The notes: generated by a model from the letters alone, not told the origin. A DNA stretch of 64,000 bases from Shouchella xiaoxiensis (GCF_016907895.1 NZ_JAFBCV010000016.1:26351-90350); one strand, 5' to 3'. Numbered from the stretch's first letter, positions 16,386 to 25,336 are shown. Numbers and translations: made by a program.

Positions 16386-17405
16386 CTATCGATAGGGAAG
16401 TGCCGCGCTTTGAACATCTTCGTAAAGCTTTTGTGATTCTGGCGTTTTGAGCATGTTTTCTATAACTGGAGAAACCGCTTCTTGAAAGGCATCAATGTCT
16501 ACTTCATTAAAACGAGCACCAGCAGCGACGGCTGTATCAATGGCTTGTTCCACTTCGGAGTCGAACAAGTCAACTTGATGGTCTATCGCCAATTGAATTT
16601 CTTCCATAAAAATCGCTTGATGCTCGTCCGACATAGAATTAATTAAATTGGTACTGCCAATGATGTAATCTGGTACCATTAAATGCCGGGTATAAGAATA
16701 GTAGGGAGCAATTTCAGCATGGCTTAAATTAGAGTAGATGAGCTCGTTGTTTTCCCCACCATCGAGTACGCCCGACTGAATCGCTGTATACACTTCACCT
16801 TGACCCATTGGGGTGCCAGCTCCGCCCATTCGCTGCATCATTTGAATGTTTGTATCGCTGTCGATAATCCGAATTTTCATGCCGTTTAAATCAGCGGGCG
16901 TTTCAATCGGACCGCTTGTGTTATAGACATTTCTAACGCCACCGTGAAATGCACCAAGCACCTTCATGCCTCCATCCTCAACGGAAGAATAAAGATCGGC
17001 AACAATGTCTTGATTCTGCAAAACATCCATTTGATGCTCTTTGGAATAAAATACGTAAGGCAGGTTAAACACGGCAAATTCGTCAACGAAGTTCTCCATT
17101 AAGCTTCCAACAATGACAGCCATGTCAATTGCGCCGACTTGTACCATTTCAATCGATTCACGCTGGGCGCCGAGCAATTCACTAGGATAGATGACAATCT
17201 CGTAAGCTCCGTCTGTACGCTCATTAAAGCGCTTACCCATTTCTTCAAGCGCAATAAACTGTGGATTGCTTTCAGGCTGATTGAACGATACACGGATGAT
17301 TGTTGCATCGGTTTCAGGAATATCGACTTGACCAACGGATGATTCTTCAGCGGAACAGCCTGCCAACATCAGCAGGCATGTTCCAATAAGAAGAAAACGC
17401 TTCAT
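16386..17405 (-). CDS. TRAP transporter solute-binding lipoprotein (DctP)
   Basis: A 339-residue extracytoplasmic receptor. The signal peptide ends in the lipobox LAGC (Cys17), so it is anchored in the membrane. The DctP fold is recognisable from ELLGAQRESIEMVQVGAIDM, PADLNGMKIRI and the GEVYTAIQSGVLDGGENN segment; the arginine of KIRI normally binds the substrate carboxylate. It delivers the substrate, presumably a uronate-type sugar acid, to the membrane pair encoded downstream. Confidence 0.9.
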   Translation of the reverse strand: MKRFLLIGTCLLMLAGCSAEESSVGQVDIPETDATIIRVSFNQPESNPQFIALEEMGKRFNERTDGAYEIVIYPSELLGAQRESIEMVQVGAIDMAVIVGSLMENFVDEFAVFNLPYVFYSKEHQMDVLQNQDIVADLYSSVEDGGMKVLGAFHGGVRNVYNTSGPIETPADLNGMKIRIIDSDTNIQMMQRMGGAGTPMGQGEVYTAIQSGVLDGGENNELIYSNLSHAEIAPYYSYTRHLMVPDYIIGSTNLINSMSDEHQAIFMEEIQLAIDHQVDLFDSEVEQAIDTAVAAGARFNEVDIDAFQEAVSPVIENMLKTPESQKLYEDVQSAALPYR

Positions 17406-17421
17406 ATTAAGTTCACTCCTC

Positions 17422-18387
17422 TTATTGCGGATCGTTTACTAAGTAATGAACAGAATCGCCTTCGAGGAAACGAACCGCTTCCTGTGCGACCTTTTGCTTT
17501 AATTCAATTGCTGCTTGTTCGGAATACCAAGCCATGTGTGGTGTGCACAGAGACTGATCACAGTGGAGCAATGGATGATCATGAGGAACAGGTTCTTGCT
17601 CAAATACATCAAGGGCAGCACCAGCAATCTCTTTTTGCTGTAAGGCTTCAACGAGAGCCGTTTCATCCACGATTCCACCACGAGAAACATTAATTAAATA
17701 GGCGGTTTGTTTCATTAGCGCTAACTCCGCTTGCCCAATTAAGTGATAGGCACGATCAAGAGGGCAGTGTATCGAGACAACGTCTGCATGAGCAAGTAGT
17801 TCATCAAGACTTGTCTGTTCTACAAATGGAGGAATCGTTTTTGTCTTGTTGTCCGCAAATTTCGGATCATAAACGAGCACACGGCAACCTAAAGCATGTA
17901 CTTTCTCGGCAAAAGCAGTGCCAATGCGACCAAGACCGATTACACCAATCGTCTGCTGCTGGTGACGAAACAGGGGAACGGCGTCTTGATAATTCCATTC
18001 ACCTGCCTTTACACGTAGCGTCATCTGATGAACGCCTCGAGTGAAGGCAAGCATGAGCGCCAGTGCGTGATCGGCAACTTCTTGTGTACCGTAATCTGGA
18101 ACGTTGCAGACGTGAACTCCAGCGGCATTTGCTGCAGCTAAGTCCACATTGTTTACACCTACCCCGTACCGAACAACGAGTTTTACCGTCGGCAACGCTT
18201 TCAAGACTCGGTCTGTAATCGGTGCATATTGATTAATTAAGACCGTTGCACCGGCACATTCATGAATTAAATCCTCTTCGGTCTTGCATTGTTTTAGTAG
18301 AAAGGAGAGGTTTCGCTCATTAAAAATGTCTTTTTCATGTTGAATATGTTCATGGTCACAGTCTGTAATAATGACGGTTGCAGTCAT
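17422..18387 (-). CDS. D-2-hydroxyacid dehydrogenase (CtBP/PGDH-like)
   Basis: A 321-residue NAD-dependent D-2-hydroxyacid dehydrogenase. The Rossmann motif GLGRIG is near 151-156 and the catalytic Arg/Glu/His are visible in NVSRGGIVDE, DVFEQEP and CTPHMAW. The PDYGTQEVADHALALML stretch matches the group annotated as C-terminal-binding-protein-like in Firmicutes. It lies between kduI and the TRAP genes, so a role in reducing or oxidising a sugar-acid intermediate is likely but unproven. ATG follows AAGGAGTGA with good spacing. Confidence 0.82.
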   Translation of the reverse strand: MTATVIITDCDHEHIQHEKDIFNERNLSFLLKQCKTEEDLIHECAGATVLINQYAPITDRVLKALPTVKLVVRYGVGVNNVDLAAANAAGVHVCNVPDYGTQEVADHALALMLAFTRGVHQMTLRVKAGEWNYQDAVPLFRHQQQTIGVIGLGRIGTAFAEKVHALGCRVLVYDPKFADNKTKTIPPFVEQTSLDELLAHADVVSIHCPLDRAYHLIGQAELALMKQTAYLINVSRGGIVDETALVEALQQKEIAGAALDVFEQEPVPHDHPLLHCDQSLCTPHMAWYSEQAAIELKQKVAQEAVRFLEGDSVHYLVNDPQ

Positions 18388-18406
18388 TTTCTCACTCCTT
18401 TATGCG

Positions 18407-19237
18407 TTAGCGTAGTTGTTGCATGGGGACGAAATCCATATCATCAAAGTCTTGGTTCTCCCCACACATGCCCCAGATAAATGTGTAGTTAGCAGTGCCC
18501 GTTCCTGAATGTATCGACCAACTCGGTGACAACACCGCTTGTTCGTTACGAACAACAAGGTGGCGCGTTTCCTCTGGTTGTCCCATTAGATGAAATACGT
18601 TGGTATCCTCTGCCATATTAAAGTAAAAATAAACTTCCATGCGTCGCTCATGAGTATGACTTGGCATTGTATTCCAACCGCTTCCTTGAGCAAGTTCAGT
18701 CATTCCCATAGTTAGCTGACAGGTGGGGAGCACATCTGGATGGATGTACTGATTAATGACGCGTTCGTTCATTGATTCTTTTGTGCCAAGGGCACGCTTT
18801 TGCGCTTGTTCTTTCGTTATGACTCTTGTTTCATACGTATGGTGAGCAGGACAGCTGTTTATGTAGAATTTGGCTGGGTTGTTGCTGTCAACAGATTCGA
18901 AAGAAACGTCTTTCGCACCTTTGCCGATGTACAAAGCTTCTTCCTGTCCAACCTCAAATGTTGAACCATCAACATGGACATAACCGGCTCCTCCTATATT
19001 GATCGTTCCTAGTTCTCTTCGTTCGAGAAAGTAGGTAGCAGATAAAGAATCGCCAGCAGGTAATTGAAGGGCTGATTCAATTGGCATCACACCACCATAA
19101 ATAATACGATCAACGTGACTATACGTTATGTTCCATTCTCCAGAAATGAAGACCTTTTCCATTAAAAACTGATCACGTAGCTTATTCGTTGTGTACAAAC
19201 GGACATCTTCGGGATGATGAGGGTAAAGTGTTTTCAT
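18407..19237 (-). CDS. kduI: 5-dehydro-4-deoxy-D-glucuronate isomerase (KduI)
   Basis: A 276-residue cupin-type isomerase of the usual length. The zinc site is visible in PSHTHERRMEVYFYF (two His and a Glu) and the C-terminal SPSWSIHSG histidine. It converts 4-deoxy-5-ketouronate, formed from unsaturated uronates of pectin, alginate-like or glycosaminoglycan oligosaccharides, to 2,5-diketo-3-deoxygluconate. The start is set at 19237, not 19261, because AAGGAG lies within the longer frame nine bases before this ATG. First gene of a seven-gene operon running to kduD. Confidence 0.9.
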   Translation of the reverse strand: MKTLYPHHPEDVRLYTTNKLRDQFLMEKVFISGEWNITYSHVDRIIYGGVMPIESALQLPAGDSLSATYFLERRELGTINIGGAGYVHVDGSTFEVGQEEALYIGKGAKDVSFESVDSNNPAKFYINSCPAHHTYETRVITKEQAQKRALGTKESMNERVINQYIHPDVLPTCQLTMGMTELAQGSGWNTMPSHTHERRMEVYFYFNMAEDTNVFHLMGQPEETRHLVVRNEQAVLSPSWSIHSGTGTANYTFIWGMCGENQDFDDMDFVPMQQLR

Positions 19238-19265
19238 ATAAGACAACTCCTTTTGTTTCATAATG

Positions 19266-19280
19266 TGGAACTGTGTTTCA
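19266..19280. promoter_or_regulatory. Putative KdgR operator
   Basis: TGGAACTGTGTTTCA is a dyad of the form TGRAAC-N3-GTTTCA with one mismatch, lying between the divergent kduI and IclR-type regulator genes. It has the same half-sites and spacing as the KdgR box of enterobacteria (TGAAAC-N3-GTTTCA), which that family's IclR-type KdgR binds. Confidence 0.5.
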
Positions 19281-19299
19281 TTTAATTCACAAGTATGAT

Positions 19300-19313
19300 T
19301 ATAAGCGCTTTCA
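19300..19313 (-). promoter_or_regulatory. Putative cre (CcpA) site
   Basis: On the minus strand TGAAAGCGCTTATA fits the consensus TGWAANCGNTNWCA with one mismatch. It would place the kdu operon under carbon catabolite repression. Confidence 0.55.
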
Positions 19314-19422
19314 TAAATAAAGCAAGCCTTTTTTAAAGAATTCAGGCGATCATTTACAAACTAAAAGCTTTCACTTAATATGAGGAAGACGATAAACGAC
19401 TACTGTGAAGGGTGAACCAACC

Positions 19423-20199
19423 ATGTCTACTGTACAATCTGTGACACGAGCACTATCCATCCTCAATGTGCTAGCTGAGCACCCGAATGGAATAAAGATA
19501 ACCAGTCTTGCTAAAGAACTGGATTTATCGAAAGCAACGGTTCATCGCCTATTGACAACGTTAATTACCGAGAACTTTGTGAGACAAGATCCAGATACAG
19601 AACGATACAAGATGGGCTATCAAATTGTATCGCTGGCAACCCATTTTTTAAGCAATAGTGAAATGATCGAAATCGCTAAGCCTCATCTCAAGCAGCTGTC
19701 GATTGATATAAACGAAACCGTACATCTTTGTATCGAAGATCAAGGACAGGTTTTATATATAGACAAAATTGAAAGCACGCAACCCATCGCCCTCTATTCA
19801 CGGATTGGAACACGGGCACCAATGTACTGCACGGCAGTGGGAAAAGTGCTTTTATCGGGCATGCCAGATGAGCGCTATGAGAAAATCGTTGCTGAAACAA
19901 CGTTTGAAAAAATTACGTCACATACGCTACTTTCGCCCGAACTACTTGAACGGGAAATGAAGCAGGTAAAAGAAGAGCAGTTTGCGATTGATGAGCAAGA
20001 AATTACAGAAGGCGTTCGCTGTGTAGCGTTACCACTCTTTAATTTTAAAGGGGATATCGTTGCCAGTTTTAGCGTAGCCGGTCCGATTAATCGCGTAACA
20101 AAGCAATTTATTCATGAAACGTTGATTGAAAAAATGAAACAGACGTCAGCCACAATTTCCCGTGAGTTAGGCTTTGATAGAAAAAACCAGCAGAAGTGA
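19423..20199 (+). CDS. kdgR: IclR family regulator of uronate genes (KdgR)
   Basis: A 258-residue IclR protein: N-terminal winged helix (about 1-70, SLAKELDLSKATVHRLL) and C-terminal effector domain with the family's AVGKVLLSG and ITEGVRCVALPLF segments. It is divergent from kduI and followed by an eda gene, the KdgR arrangement; KDG is the usual effector. The start at 19423 is chosen because AAGGGTGA is seven bases upstream; the longer GTG frame begins at this site. A second IclR gene at 27478 controls the other KDG operon. Confidence 0.85.
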   Translation: MSTVQSVTRALSILNVLAEHPNGIKITSLAKELDLSKATVHRLLTTLITENFVRQDPDTERYKMGYQIVSLATHFLSNSEMIEIAKPHLKQLSIDINETVHLCIEDQGQVLYIDKIESTQPIALYSRIGTRAPMYCTAVGKVLLSGMPDERYEKIVAETTFEKITSHTLLSPELLEREMKQVKEEQFAIDEQEITEGVRCVALPLFNFKGDIVASFSVAGPINRVTKQFIHETLIEKMKQTSATISRELGFDRKNQQK

Positions 20200-20225
20200 G
20201 AATCGCTTCGTTGCTGGTTTTTTTG
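20181..20225 (+). terminator. Terminator overlapping the end of kdgR
   Basis: AAAACCAGCA pairs with TGCTGGTTTT, with a further GAAG/CTTC step inside, followed by a T tract. The left arm lies within the last codons of the regulator gene. Confidence 0.75.
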
Positions 20226-20270
20226 TGCAAAAAAGATTGCGTAAACAAATAGACTCTTTTATGATATCAA

Positions 20271-20285
20271 TGAAACTAATTTCCG
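20271..20285. promoter_or_regulatory. Possible partial KdgR site before eda
   Basis: TGAAACTAATTTCCG has a perfect left half of the TGAAAC-N3-GTTTCA dyad but only part of the right half. A related block TGTGGAAC follows at 20289. Weak evidence. Confidence 0.3.
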
Positions 20286-20311
20286 TATTGTGGAACAATG
20301 GGGATTTCTAC

Positions 20312-20920
20312 ATGTCAACCATAATAGAACGATCAAAAGTGGTCGCCGTACTACGAAACGTCGATAACACGCTTTTTGACCAAAGTATTGCGACGCTAGT
20401 GAAACACGGCATTACTACGCTAGAAATTACGTTAGATGATCCAGATGCACCAAGTAAAATAAAAAAAATTGTTGATACATATGGGGATCAGGTTACGGTT
20501 GGAGCAGGTACAGTTATTGAGACAGAACAGGTTCAGCTTGCCCGTGAGTCAGGGGTTGCTTTTATCGTCTCGCCACACTTCGATAGGGATGTAGTTAATG
20601 CTGCAAAAGCGCATGATTTAGCCGTAATACCTGGTGTGTTTACACCAACTGAGATCATAACCGCATTAAAGGCTGGAGTCGATGCAGTAAAAGTGTTTCC
20701 TGCTACAACGCTTGGTGAACGTTTCTTTAAGGATCTAGCAGGGCCTTTTAAGCAGCTGCCTATTATGGCAACAGGAGGCATGACAAATAAAAATGCCAAA
20801 GCCTATTTAGAAGCAGGTGTTCAATCCGTTGGTATCGGTAGCTGGCTCGTTTGGCAGAATACGGAGTCGCTTACAGACTATGATCGGCGAATCGGTACAT
20901 TTATGAAGACGTTAACTTAA
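20312..20920 (+). CDS. eda: KDPG/KHG aldolase (first copy)
   Basis: A 202-residue class I aldolase. The catalytic glutamate is in TLEITLDD, the Schiff-base lysine in AVKVFPATTLG, and ATGGM binds phosphate. It cleaves 2-keto-3-deoxy-6-phosphogluconate to pyruvate and glyceraldehyde 3-phosphate, the last step after KduI, KduD and a KDG kinase. The kinase is absent from this locus and is probably the one at 28241. The ATG at 20312 is chosen by homology with the family N-terminus; the Shine-Dalgarno sequence (GGGGA) is modest. Confidence 0.85.
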   Translation: MSTIIERSKVVAVLRNVDNTLFDQSIATLVKHGITTLEITLDDPDAPSKIKKIVDTYGDQVTVGAGTVIETEQVQLARESGVAFIVSPHFDRDVVNAAKAHDLAVIPGVFTPTEIITALKAGVDAVKVFPATTLGERFFKDLAGPFKQLPIMATGGMTNKNAKAYLEAGVQSVGIGSWLVWQNTESLTDYDRRIGTFMKTLT

Positions 20921-21036
20921 TCACCAAGAAGTAGCACAGCTTACCCCACCTTGCATAAGATACTATTGATCGCGTTGCAGGTTGCTATTATTTATGAAAA
21001 AGAGCCAATGGAAAGATAGGAACATATAATGAAGAG

Positions 21037-21076
21037 ACGAACGGTCCACTTTTGGATTGATCGTCTGTTCGTTTTT
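21037..21076 (+). terminator. Possible terminator of eda
   Basis: ACGAAC pairs with GTTCGT and GGTC with GATC across a bulge, followed by TTTTT. An imperfect but plausible hairpin. Confidence 0.5.
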
Positions 21077-21083
21077 CATCTAA

Positions 21084-21209
21084 AGTAGCGTAAGGAGAAC
21101 CCGAGACTCCTATGGCACAGCAAGAGTCTTAAGTCTTTGTCGTGGTGGTATTTCAACATGAAAGGTTGAGGAAGCGCCCATGGAAAGCGAGGGATTCTCC
21201 TGTAGCGGA
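21084..21209 (+). repeat. Dispersed intergenic repeat, copy 1
   Basis: The sequence begins GTAGCGTAAGGAGAACC and ends GGAAAGCGAGGGATTCTCC-TGTAGCGG. Its right end matches the reverse complement of the copy at 25386-25485 closely. The style (GGAGA...GACTCC...GGAAAGCGAGG...CTCC) is that of a noncoding repeat I recall from intergenic regions of Bacillus genomes; no open frame is conserved. Confidence 0.6.
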
Positions 21210-21327
21210 ATTGTAACGGTGTTCGTGATTTAAGAAGAACTCAACGTTTTTTCACAGCGTTTTATTTTCTTTAGGGATGGTCACAGCCTCATTTTATGAT
21301 AAGCTCAACTGAGGGGGGGAGAGCGTT

Positions 21328-21576
21328 ATGAAGCGACTGATACATACATGGCCATACTTTTGTTTTCTTTCAATTATCGCGTTACTAGCAGGACTTACTT
21401 TTGAATCAATTTGGTTAGACATCTTGTTTGCGTTTGCTTCAGTGCTTTTCTTTTTCTTGCTGTCTTTAGAGGTGATCTGGAGTGGAAAGAAAAGAGGCGT
21501 TTTGATTATCACGAGTGTGCTAATTCCGGTCTTGCTTTTTGCGGGTGTAAGGAATGTGCTGTTACTATTCAATTAA
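21328..21576 (+). CDS. Small membrane protein
   Basis: An 82-residue protein with three hydrophobic segments (about 9-26, 28-50 and 57-78) and few charges except RKK-type positive loops. A very strong ribosome binding site (GGGGGGAG) precedes the ATG. No family recognised; it appears to be a single-gene unit. Confidence 0.6.
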   Translation: MKRLIHTWPYFCFLSIIALLAGLTFESIWLDILFAFASVLFFFLLSLEVIWSGKKRGVLIITSVLIPVLLFAGVRNVLLLFN

Positions 21577-21733
21577 AAATTAACAGATGATTTCTTCATG
21601 GCTCACTTTAGAAAAAGGAGTCATTAATGTATGGATCGAATTTTTGTTTCGAAGTACGAAATAGGGGTATGTATAGGTATCGTGCTGATCCAGTATGAAG
21701 TTGGATTGGCTTTTTATCGTGAGGTGAAAGAAT

Positions 21734-21916
21734 TTGAATATTAATCTGTTAATACATGCCTGTATTGCTAGCTTCGTCTGGCTAGTACTATTGATCGCTA
21801 CTTCCTTTTCATTTGCAAATCTGATGAGCGCAACTCTTGTATCTCTATTACTTTATTGCATGCTCCATTTGCTGACATTAAAAAAAGCAGCAACCAAAAT
21901 AAAGAGGACCGCTTAA
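21734..21916 (+). CDS. Very small membrane protein
   Basis: A 60-residue protein with a TTG start, preceded by GAGGTGAAAG at normal spacing. Two hydrophobic segments (about 6-26 and 30-48) are followed by a basic tail (KKAATKIKR). No family recognised. The strong site upstream and hairpin downstream support it as a real gene. Confidence 0.5.
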   Translation: MNINLLIHACIASFVWLVLLIATSFSFANLMSATLVSLLLYCMLHLLTLKKAATKIKRTA

Positions 21917-21920
21917 TTTC

Positions 21921-21964
21921 CAGCAAAGAAGCATGTCTTACACTTATGACGTGCTTCTTTGCTG
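21921..21964 (+). terminator. Long hairpin after the small membrane gene
   Basis: CAGCAAAGAAGCA and TGCTTCTTTGCTG form a perfect 13-base stem five bases after the stop. The following bases are not a T tract, so it may terminate weakly or protect the message. Confidence 0.6.
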
Positions 21965-22227
21965 TGATAAAATAACTTCAGGATGCGGAGTGAGAAGAGA
22001 ACAACAACTCTAAAAGGAAAAGCGTTCGCGTTCCATTGTCGATTGGGTTAGCTCTTTTATTGTTGGAGGTCCCTATCCATACTCGTAACTGGCTCTTGCT
22101 AAAGATGTAATCACTAATCTCCTAGAAAGAACCGTTTGAATTACTACCATAATGATTGTTGTTTTTATGATAAACTAGTTAAGTTGTGAACACAGTTTAG
22201 GCAGCTAAAGAACGAAAGGTGATTGCA
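21965..22227. other. Gap before the TauE-like gene
   Basis: No gene or recognised RNA is seen. It must contain the promoter of the permease gene; I could not settle on a convincing -35/-10 pair. Confidence 0.4.
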
Positions 22228-23031
22228 GTGGAAGTTACGATTATGCTTTTTTCGTTGATCGGGATACTGATAGGCATTTTTTCTAGTTTATTTGGGTTTG
22301 GTGGGGGATTGGTCGTTGTTCCCGTTTTATTTGCGTTTTTGCCGGATACGATTCCGAGCAATTACCTGATGCATACAGCCATTGGGACGTCACTCGCTGT
22401 GATGATTATTAACTCACTTAATTCAACCTACAATCATGCGAAAAAAGGAAATGTTCAGTGGCCGATTTTTAAGCGGCTTGCAGGCTATATTGCAATTGGT
22501 TCTTTGATTGGCGGCATTGTGGCGATTTACCTTAATTCAAATTTTCTGCGGTTTGCATTTATTGCGCTGCTTGTATACGTCTTACTAAGTAGTTTAATAA
22601 AAAAAACATTTACGATGGATGTCGAAGACCGTGTTTATCAAAATCCAACGCATAAATCGGCGACTTTCGTTGGAATCATTATTGGCTTTATCTCAACTTT
22701 ACTCGGTGTTGGCGGAAGTACGATGACGATTCCATACTTACGTAATCGCGGGATGCGAATGCTGCATGCTGTTGCGTTAGCGACACCGCTTGGTTTGCCA
22801 ATTGCCATTGTTGGCACAATCTCTTTTTTAGTAACGGGGCTAGCGGTAGAGACGATGCCTTCTTCAACCGTCGGATTTATTTACATACCGGCGCTAATTG
22901 GCTTTACGATTGGTGGTTTTATCGGGGTGCCGATTGGCAGAGCCTTTGCGCAAAATTTGCCTGATAAACTGTATTCTAAAATCTATTTGCTGTTGCTACT
23001 GATTGTTATTATGACAATGATCATTGGCTAA
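22228..23031 (+). CDS. Sulfite exporter TauE/SafE family permease
   Basis: A 267-residue membrane protein with about eight hydrophobic segments. The two internal repeats of the family are visible: GIFSSLFGFGGGLVVVPVL near the N-terminus and GFISTLLGVGGSTMTIPYL in the middle. Members export or import sulfur compounds such as sulfite, sulfoacetate or thiosulfate; the substrate is not evident. The GTG at 22228 is preferred because AAAGGTGA lies just upstream. Confidence 0.85.
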   Translation: MEVTIMLFSLIGILIGIFSSLFGFGGGLVVVPVLFAFLPDTIPSNYLMHTAIGTSLAVMIINSLNSTYNHAKKGNVQWPIFKRLAGYIAIGSLIGGIVAIYLNSNFLRFAFIALLVYVLLSSLIKKTFTMDVEDRVYQNPTHKSATFVGIIIGFISTLLGVGGSTMTIPYLRNRGMRMLHAVALATPLGLPIAIVGTISFLVTGLAVETMPSSTVGFIYIPALIGFTIGGFIGVPIGRAFAQNLPDKLYSKIYLLLLLIVIMTMIIG

Positions 23032-23063
23032 AAAAAGCATCACTCGACTGAGTGATGCTTTTT
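23032..23063. terminator. Bidirectional terminator
   Basis: AAAAAGCATCACTC pairs perfectly with GAGTGATGCTTTTT around a GACT loop between two convergent genes. Confidence 0.9.
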
Positions 23064-23066
23064 GCT

Positions 23067-24341
23067 TTAATTAAATCCAACGCGTCCGTCTTTCTTATCG
23101 AGCCAGTTGCGGTTGCGGCTCTTGCGGTTTGCTCCTTTCATTTGTTCCAGCCAATGATTGATGCGAAAGTTGCCGAGTGTGTGCCAGTCTGTTGCCGCAC
23201 TAATGAACAGCTCTTTTAATTGGGCAAACGAGAATCCGTCTGTGTCAGAGGCAATCTCACTGATCAATTCTGCGCTCATCATGTCACTGAAGCCAACTTT
23301 TTGTAAATATTCTTCACGCAACGATTGTGTTGGTAAAGGTATTTCATAGCCACGGTCAAAGCGACCAGCTCGATTGATTAACCCAGGATCAATTTCTTCA
23401 GGAAAATTGGTTGTGCCAATTAAAAACAAGCCTTCTTTGGACGTTGCTCCATCAAGTGTGTTCAAGAAAAACGAGCGTGCTTCTTTTGGCATCGCATCAA
23501 TATCTTCAACAACAAGGATCATCGGCGCAAGTCGTCTAGCAGACTGAAATACTTCGTTAATCGTTTCACTCGATGTAAACTCGGTAATTTGCCAGTAGGC
23601 AACAGGGGCATCAATGCTTTTTGCAACAGACTTAACCAGCGTCGTTTTTCCGTTTCCAGGCGGTCCGTATAGCAAAATGCCGCGCTTATAAGGAATGTCA
23701 TAGCGAGTGAAAAACGAGCGATCTTCGGTAAAAAATTGATCAAGCAAACCGTAAATTTCCTGTTTGGTTTCTGCATTCATTACAACATCTTCGCGGTCAA
23801 CCGAATGAGTGACGGGCTGGTGCTTTTGTTGAAGCCCTTCATAACTATCGGTAAAGGTCAGCACTTCCTGTTTGCTTTTTTCCCATAGGCGTTCGCGCAT
23901 CGACTCAAGAAATTGTTGCATTCGTTCATTGTCGGTTGCGAGCACACATTGAATACCGTAAATGCTTGTATCATCAAAGGCGGGAATCTTTGCAAAGGCA
24001 ACGCCTTCGTTCGGGTAAGCGTAGACATGGTTTTGGATGGCCCGATGAACGGCAAATGTTGGATTGTCCATCGTTTCATCGTATTCAAATGTATAGTTTT
24101 CGAGCATGTCAAGAATTTGCGCTACATGCTCAACGCGATCGCTTTCACTTTTTACATCTTCTTCAAGAACGGTCCACACTTCAAAGTGGGCATCGTCTGT
24201 GCTGTAGGGCATGTAAGTTTCACCGTATTTTTCAAATAGAGCGGTGCGAATGCCTGACATGATCGAACCAAATAGCTCATAGTTTTTACTTAATAACGGT
24301 TGAGACTGATTAAACTGATGAATAACGTTCAAATGATCCAT
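23067..24341 (-). CDS. yjoB: AAA ATPase, YjoB-like
   Basis: A 424-residue protein with an N-terminal region of about 190 residues and one AAA module: Walker A GPPGNGKTT near 225-233, Walker B LVVEDIDAMP, sensor and arginine-finger region NRAGRFDRGYEIPLP. Length and architecture match YjoB of B. subtilis (423 residues), a sigma-W-controlled ATPase thought to have chaperone or remodelling activity; the symbol is by that resemblance. No clear sigma-W promoter is seen; a TATAAT lies at 24375-24370 on this strand. Confidence 0.75.
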   Translation of the reverse strand: MDHLNVIHQFNQSQPLLSKNYELFGSIMSGIRTALFEKYGETYMPYSTDDAHFEVWTVLEEDVKSESDRVEHVAQILDMLENYTFEYDETMDNPTFAVHRAIQNHVYAYPNEGVAFAKIPAFDDTSIYGIQCVLATDNERMQQFLESMRERLWEKSKQEVLTFTDSYEGLQQKHQPVTHSVDREDVVMNAETKQEIYGLLDQFFTEDRSFFTRYDIPYKRGILLYGPPGNGKTTLVKSVAKSIDAPVAYWQITEFTSSETINEVFQSARRLAPMILVVEDIDAMPKEARSFFLNTLDGATSKEGLFLIGTTNFPEEIDPGLINRAGRFDRGYEIPLPTQSLREEYLQKVGFSDMMSAELISEIASDTDGFSFAQLKELFISAATDWHTLGNFRINHWLEQMKGANRKSRNRNWLDKKDGRVGFN

Positions 24342-24422
24342 TCCTCTTTTCTTTCGTTTCTATTAATCTATTATAGTATGAAAAAAGTAGAGTGAATAGC
24401 AAAATAAAAAGAAATAGGTACG

Positions 24423-24436
24423 ATAAAGCGCTTGCA
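24423..24436 (+). promoter_or_regulatory. Possible cre-like site before the isomerase gene
   Basis: ATAAAGCGCTTGCA contains the palindromic cre core AAGCGCTT but deviates from the consensus at its outer bases. It lies 76 bases before the isomerase start. Weak support. Confidence 0.35.
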
Positions 24437-24511
24437 AAAAAGGAGAAAACACGCTAGACTCAACATATTAAATGTTCTTTACTATGTAATGAATAGAGAG
24501 GGGAATCATCT

Positions 24512-25336
24512 GTGCGGTTTTTATCGGTAACAACATGGAGTTTGAATAGGTTGCTTGGGTCGTTGCAATGGAATGAGTGGGATGATGCACATAAGAAAAT
24601 CGTGACGCGTGTTGAAGAGAAACCAGAGGTGCATTCGCTGCTTGAACTGCCGCAACTCCTTGTGGAAAAGGGCTATGAAGCAATGGAAGTCATTCATCCT
24701 CATTTTCCATCAACTGAGTTAAGCTACTTAGAAGAGCTCCGGCAGGCAGTGGAAAAGGCAGGCATCCGTTTTTACACGCTATTAATTGATTATGGAGACA
24801 TCAGTAGTGAAGATCCGCTTCGTCAAGCGGCAGATGTACAGTTTCTGAAAGAGTGGATTGATGTCGCTGCTGCGGTTGGTGCTGAGCATGTTCGCATCAT
24901 TGGTGGTGAGGCAGAGCCTGATGCAAAGAAACAGCTTCAGACCGCGTCGGAGCAATTAAACGAGATTTGTTCATATGCACAAACAAAAGGCGTGGGCGTG
25001 TTAACCGAGAATTTCAAACGGTTAACGTCGACAGCGGAAAACTGTTTATACTTAAACGAGCAGACAGCGATTGCTGGCTTAATTACCGATTTTGGCAATT
25101 TTTCTGGGGAGTCCAAGCTTCATTCCATTCAAGAAACACTACCTCATAGCAAATCGATTCATGTAAAAGCACTCCAGCTTGACGATGGATCAATTGATCA
25201 AGCAGAGCTAGAACAATGCCTTGAGCTTGTCGTGCAAGGGGACTATTCTGGCCCATTGACGATTGTCTATGACGGACCAGATGACATGTGGTCAGGTATT
25301 AAAGACGTTGAAGAAATCGCTAAATACTATTTGTAA
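24512..25336 (+). CDS. Sugar phosphate isomerase/epimerase (TIM barrel, AP endonuclease 2 family)
   Basis: A 274-residue TIM-barrel protein of the xylose isomerase-like superfamily. Metal-binding acidic residues are visible at strand ends: EVIHPHFP, RIIGGEAEP, LTENFKR and ITDFGNF, with a histidine in SIHVKAL. Relatives include sugar isomerases, epimerases and endonuclease IV-like enzymes; a sugar substrate is likely but cannot be named. GTG start with GAGAGGGG just upstream. It is a single gene between a YjoB-like gene and a dispersed repeat. Confidence 0.75.
   Translation: MRFLSVTTWSLNRLLGSLQWNEWDDAHKKIVTRVEEKPEVHSLLELPQLLVEKGYEAMEVIHPHFPSTELSYLEELRQAVEKAGIRFYTLLIDYGDISSEDPLRQAADVQFLKEWIDVAAAVGAEHVRIIGGEAEPDAKKQLQTASEQLNEICSYAQTKGVGVLTENFKRLTSTAENCLYLNEQTAIAGLITDFGNFSGESKLHSIQETLPHSKSIHVKALQLDDGSIDQAELEQCLELVVQGDYSGPLTIVYDGPDDMWSGIKDVEEIAKYYL

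Noticed and set aside
21084..21209. Riboswitch or other cis-acting RNA leader
   Set aside because: A second copy occurs in the opposite orientation at 25386, away from any gene start, which fits a dispersed repeat better than a gene-specific leader.
23913..24262. Two long plus-strand frames inside the YjoB-like gene
   Set aside because: Antisense shadows of a well-supported ATPase gene, with no ribosome binding sites or family resemblance.
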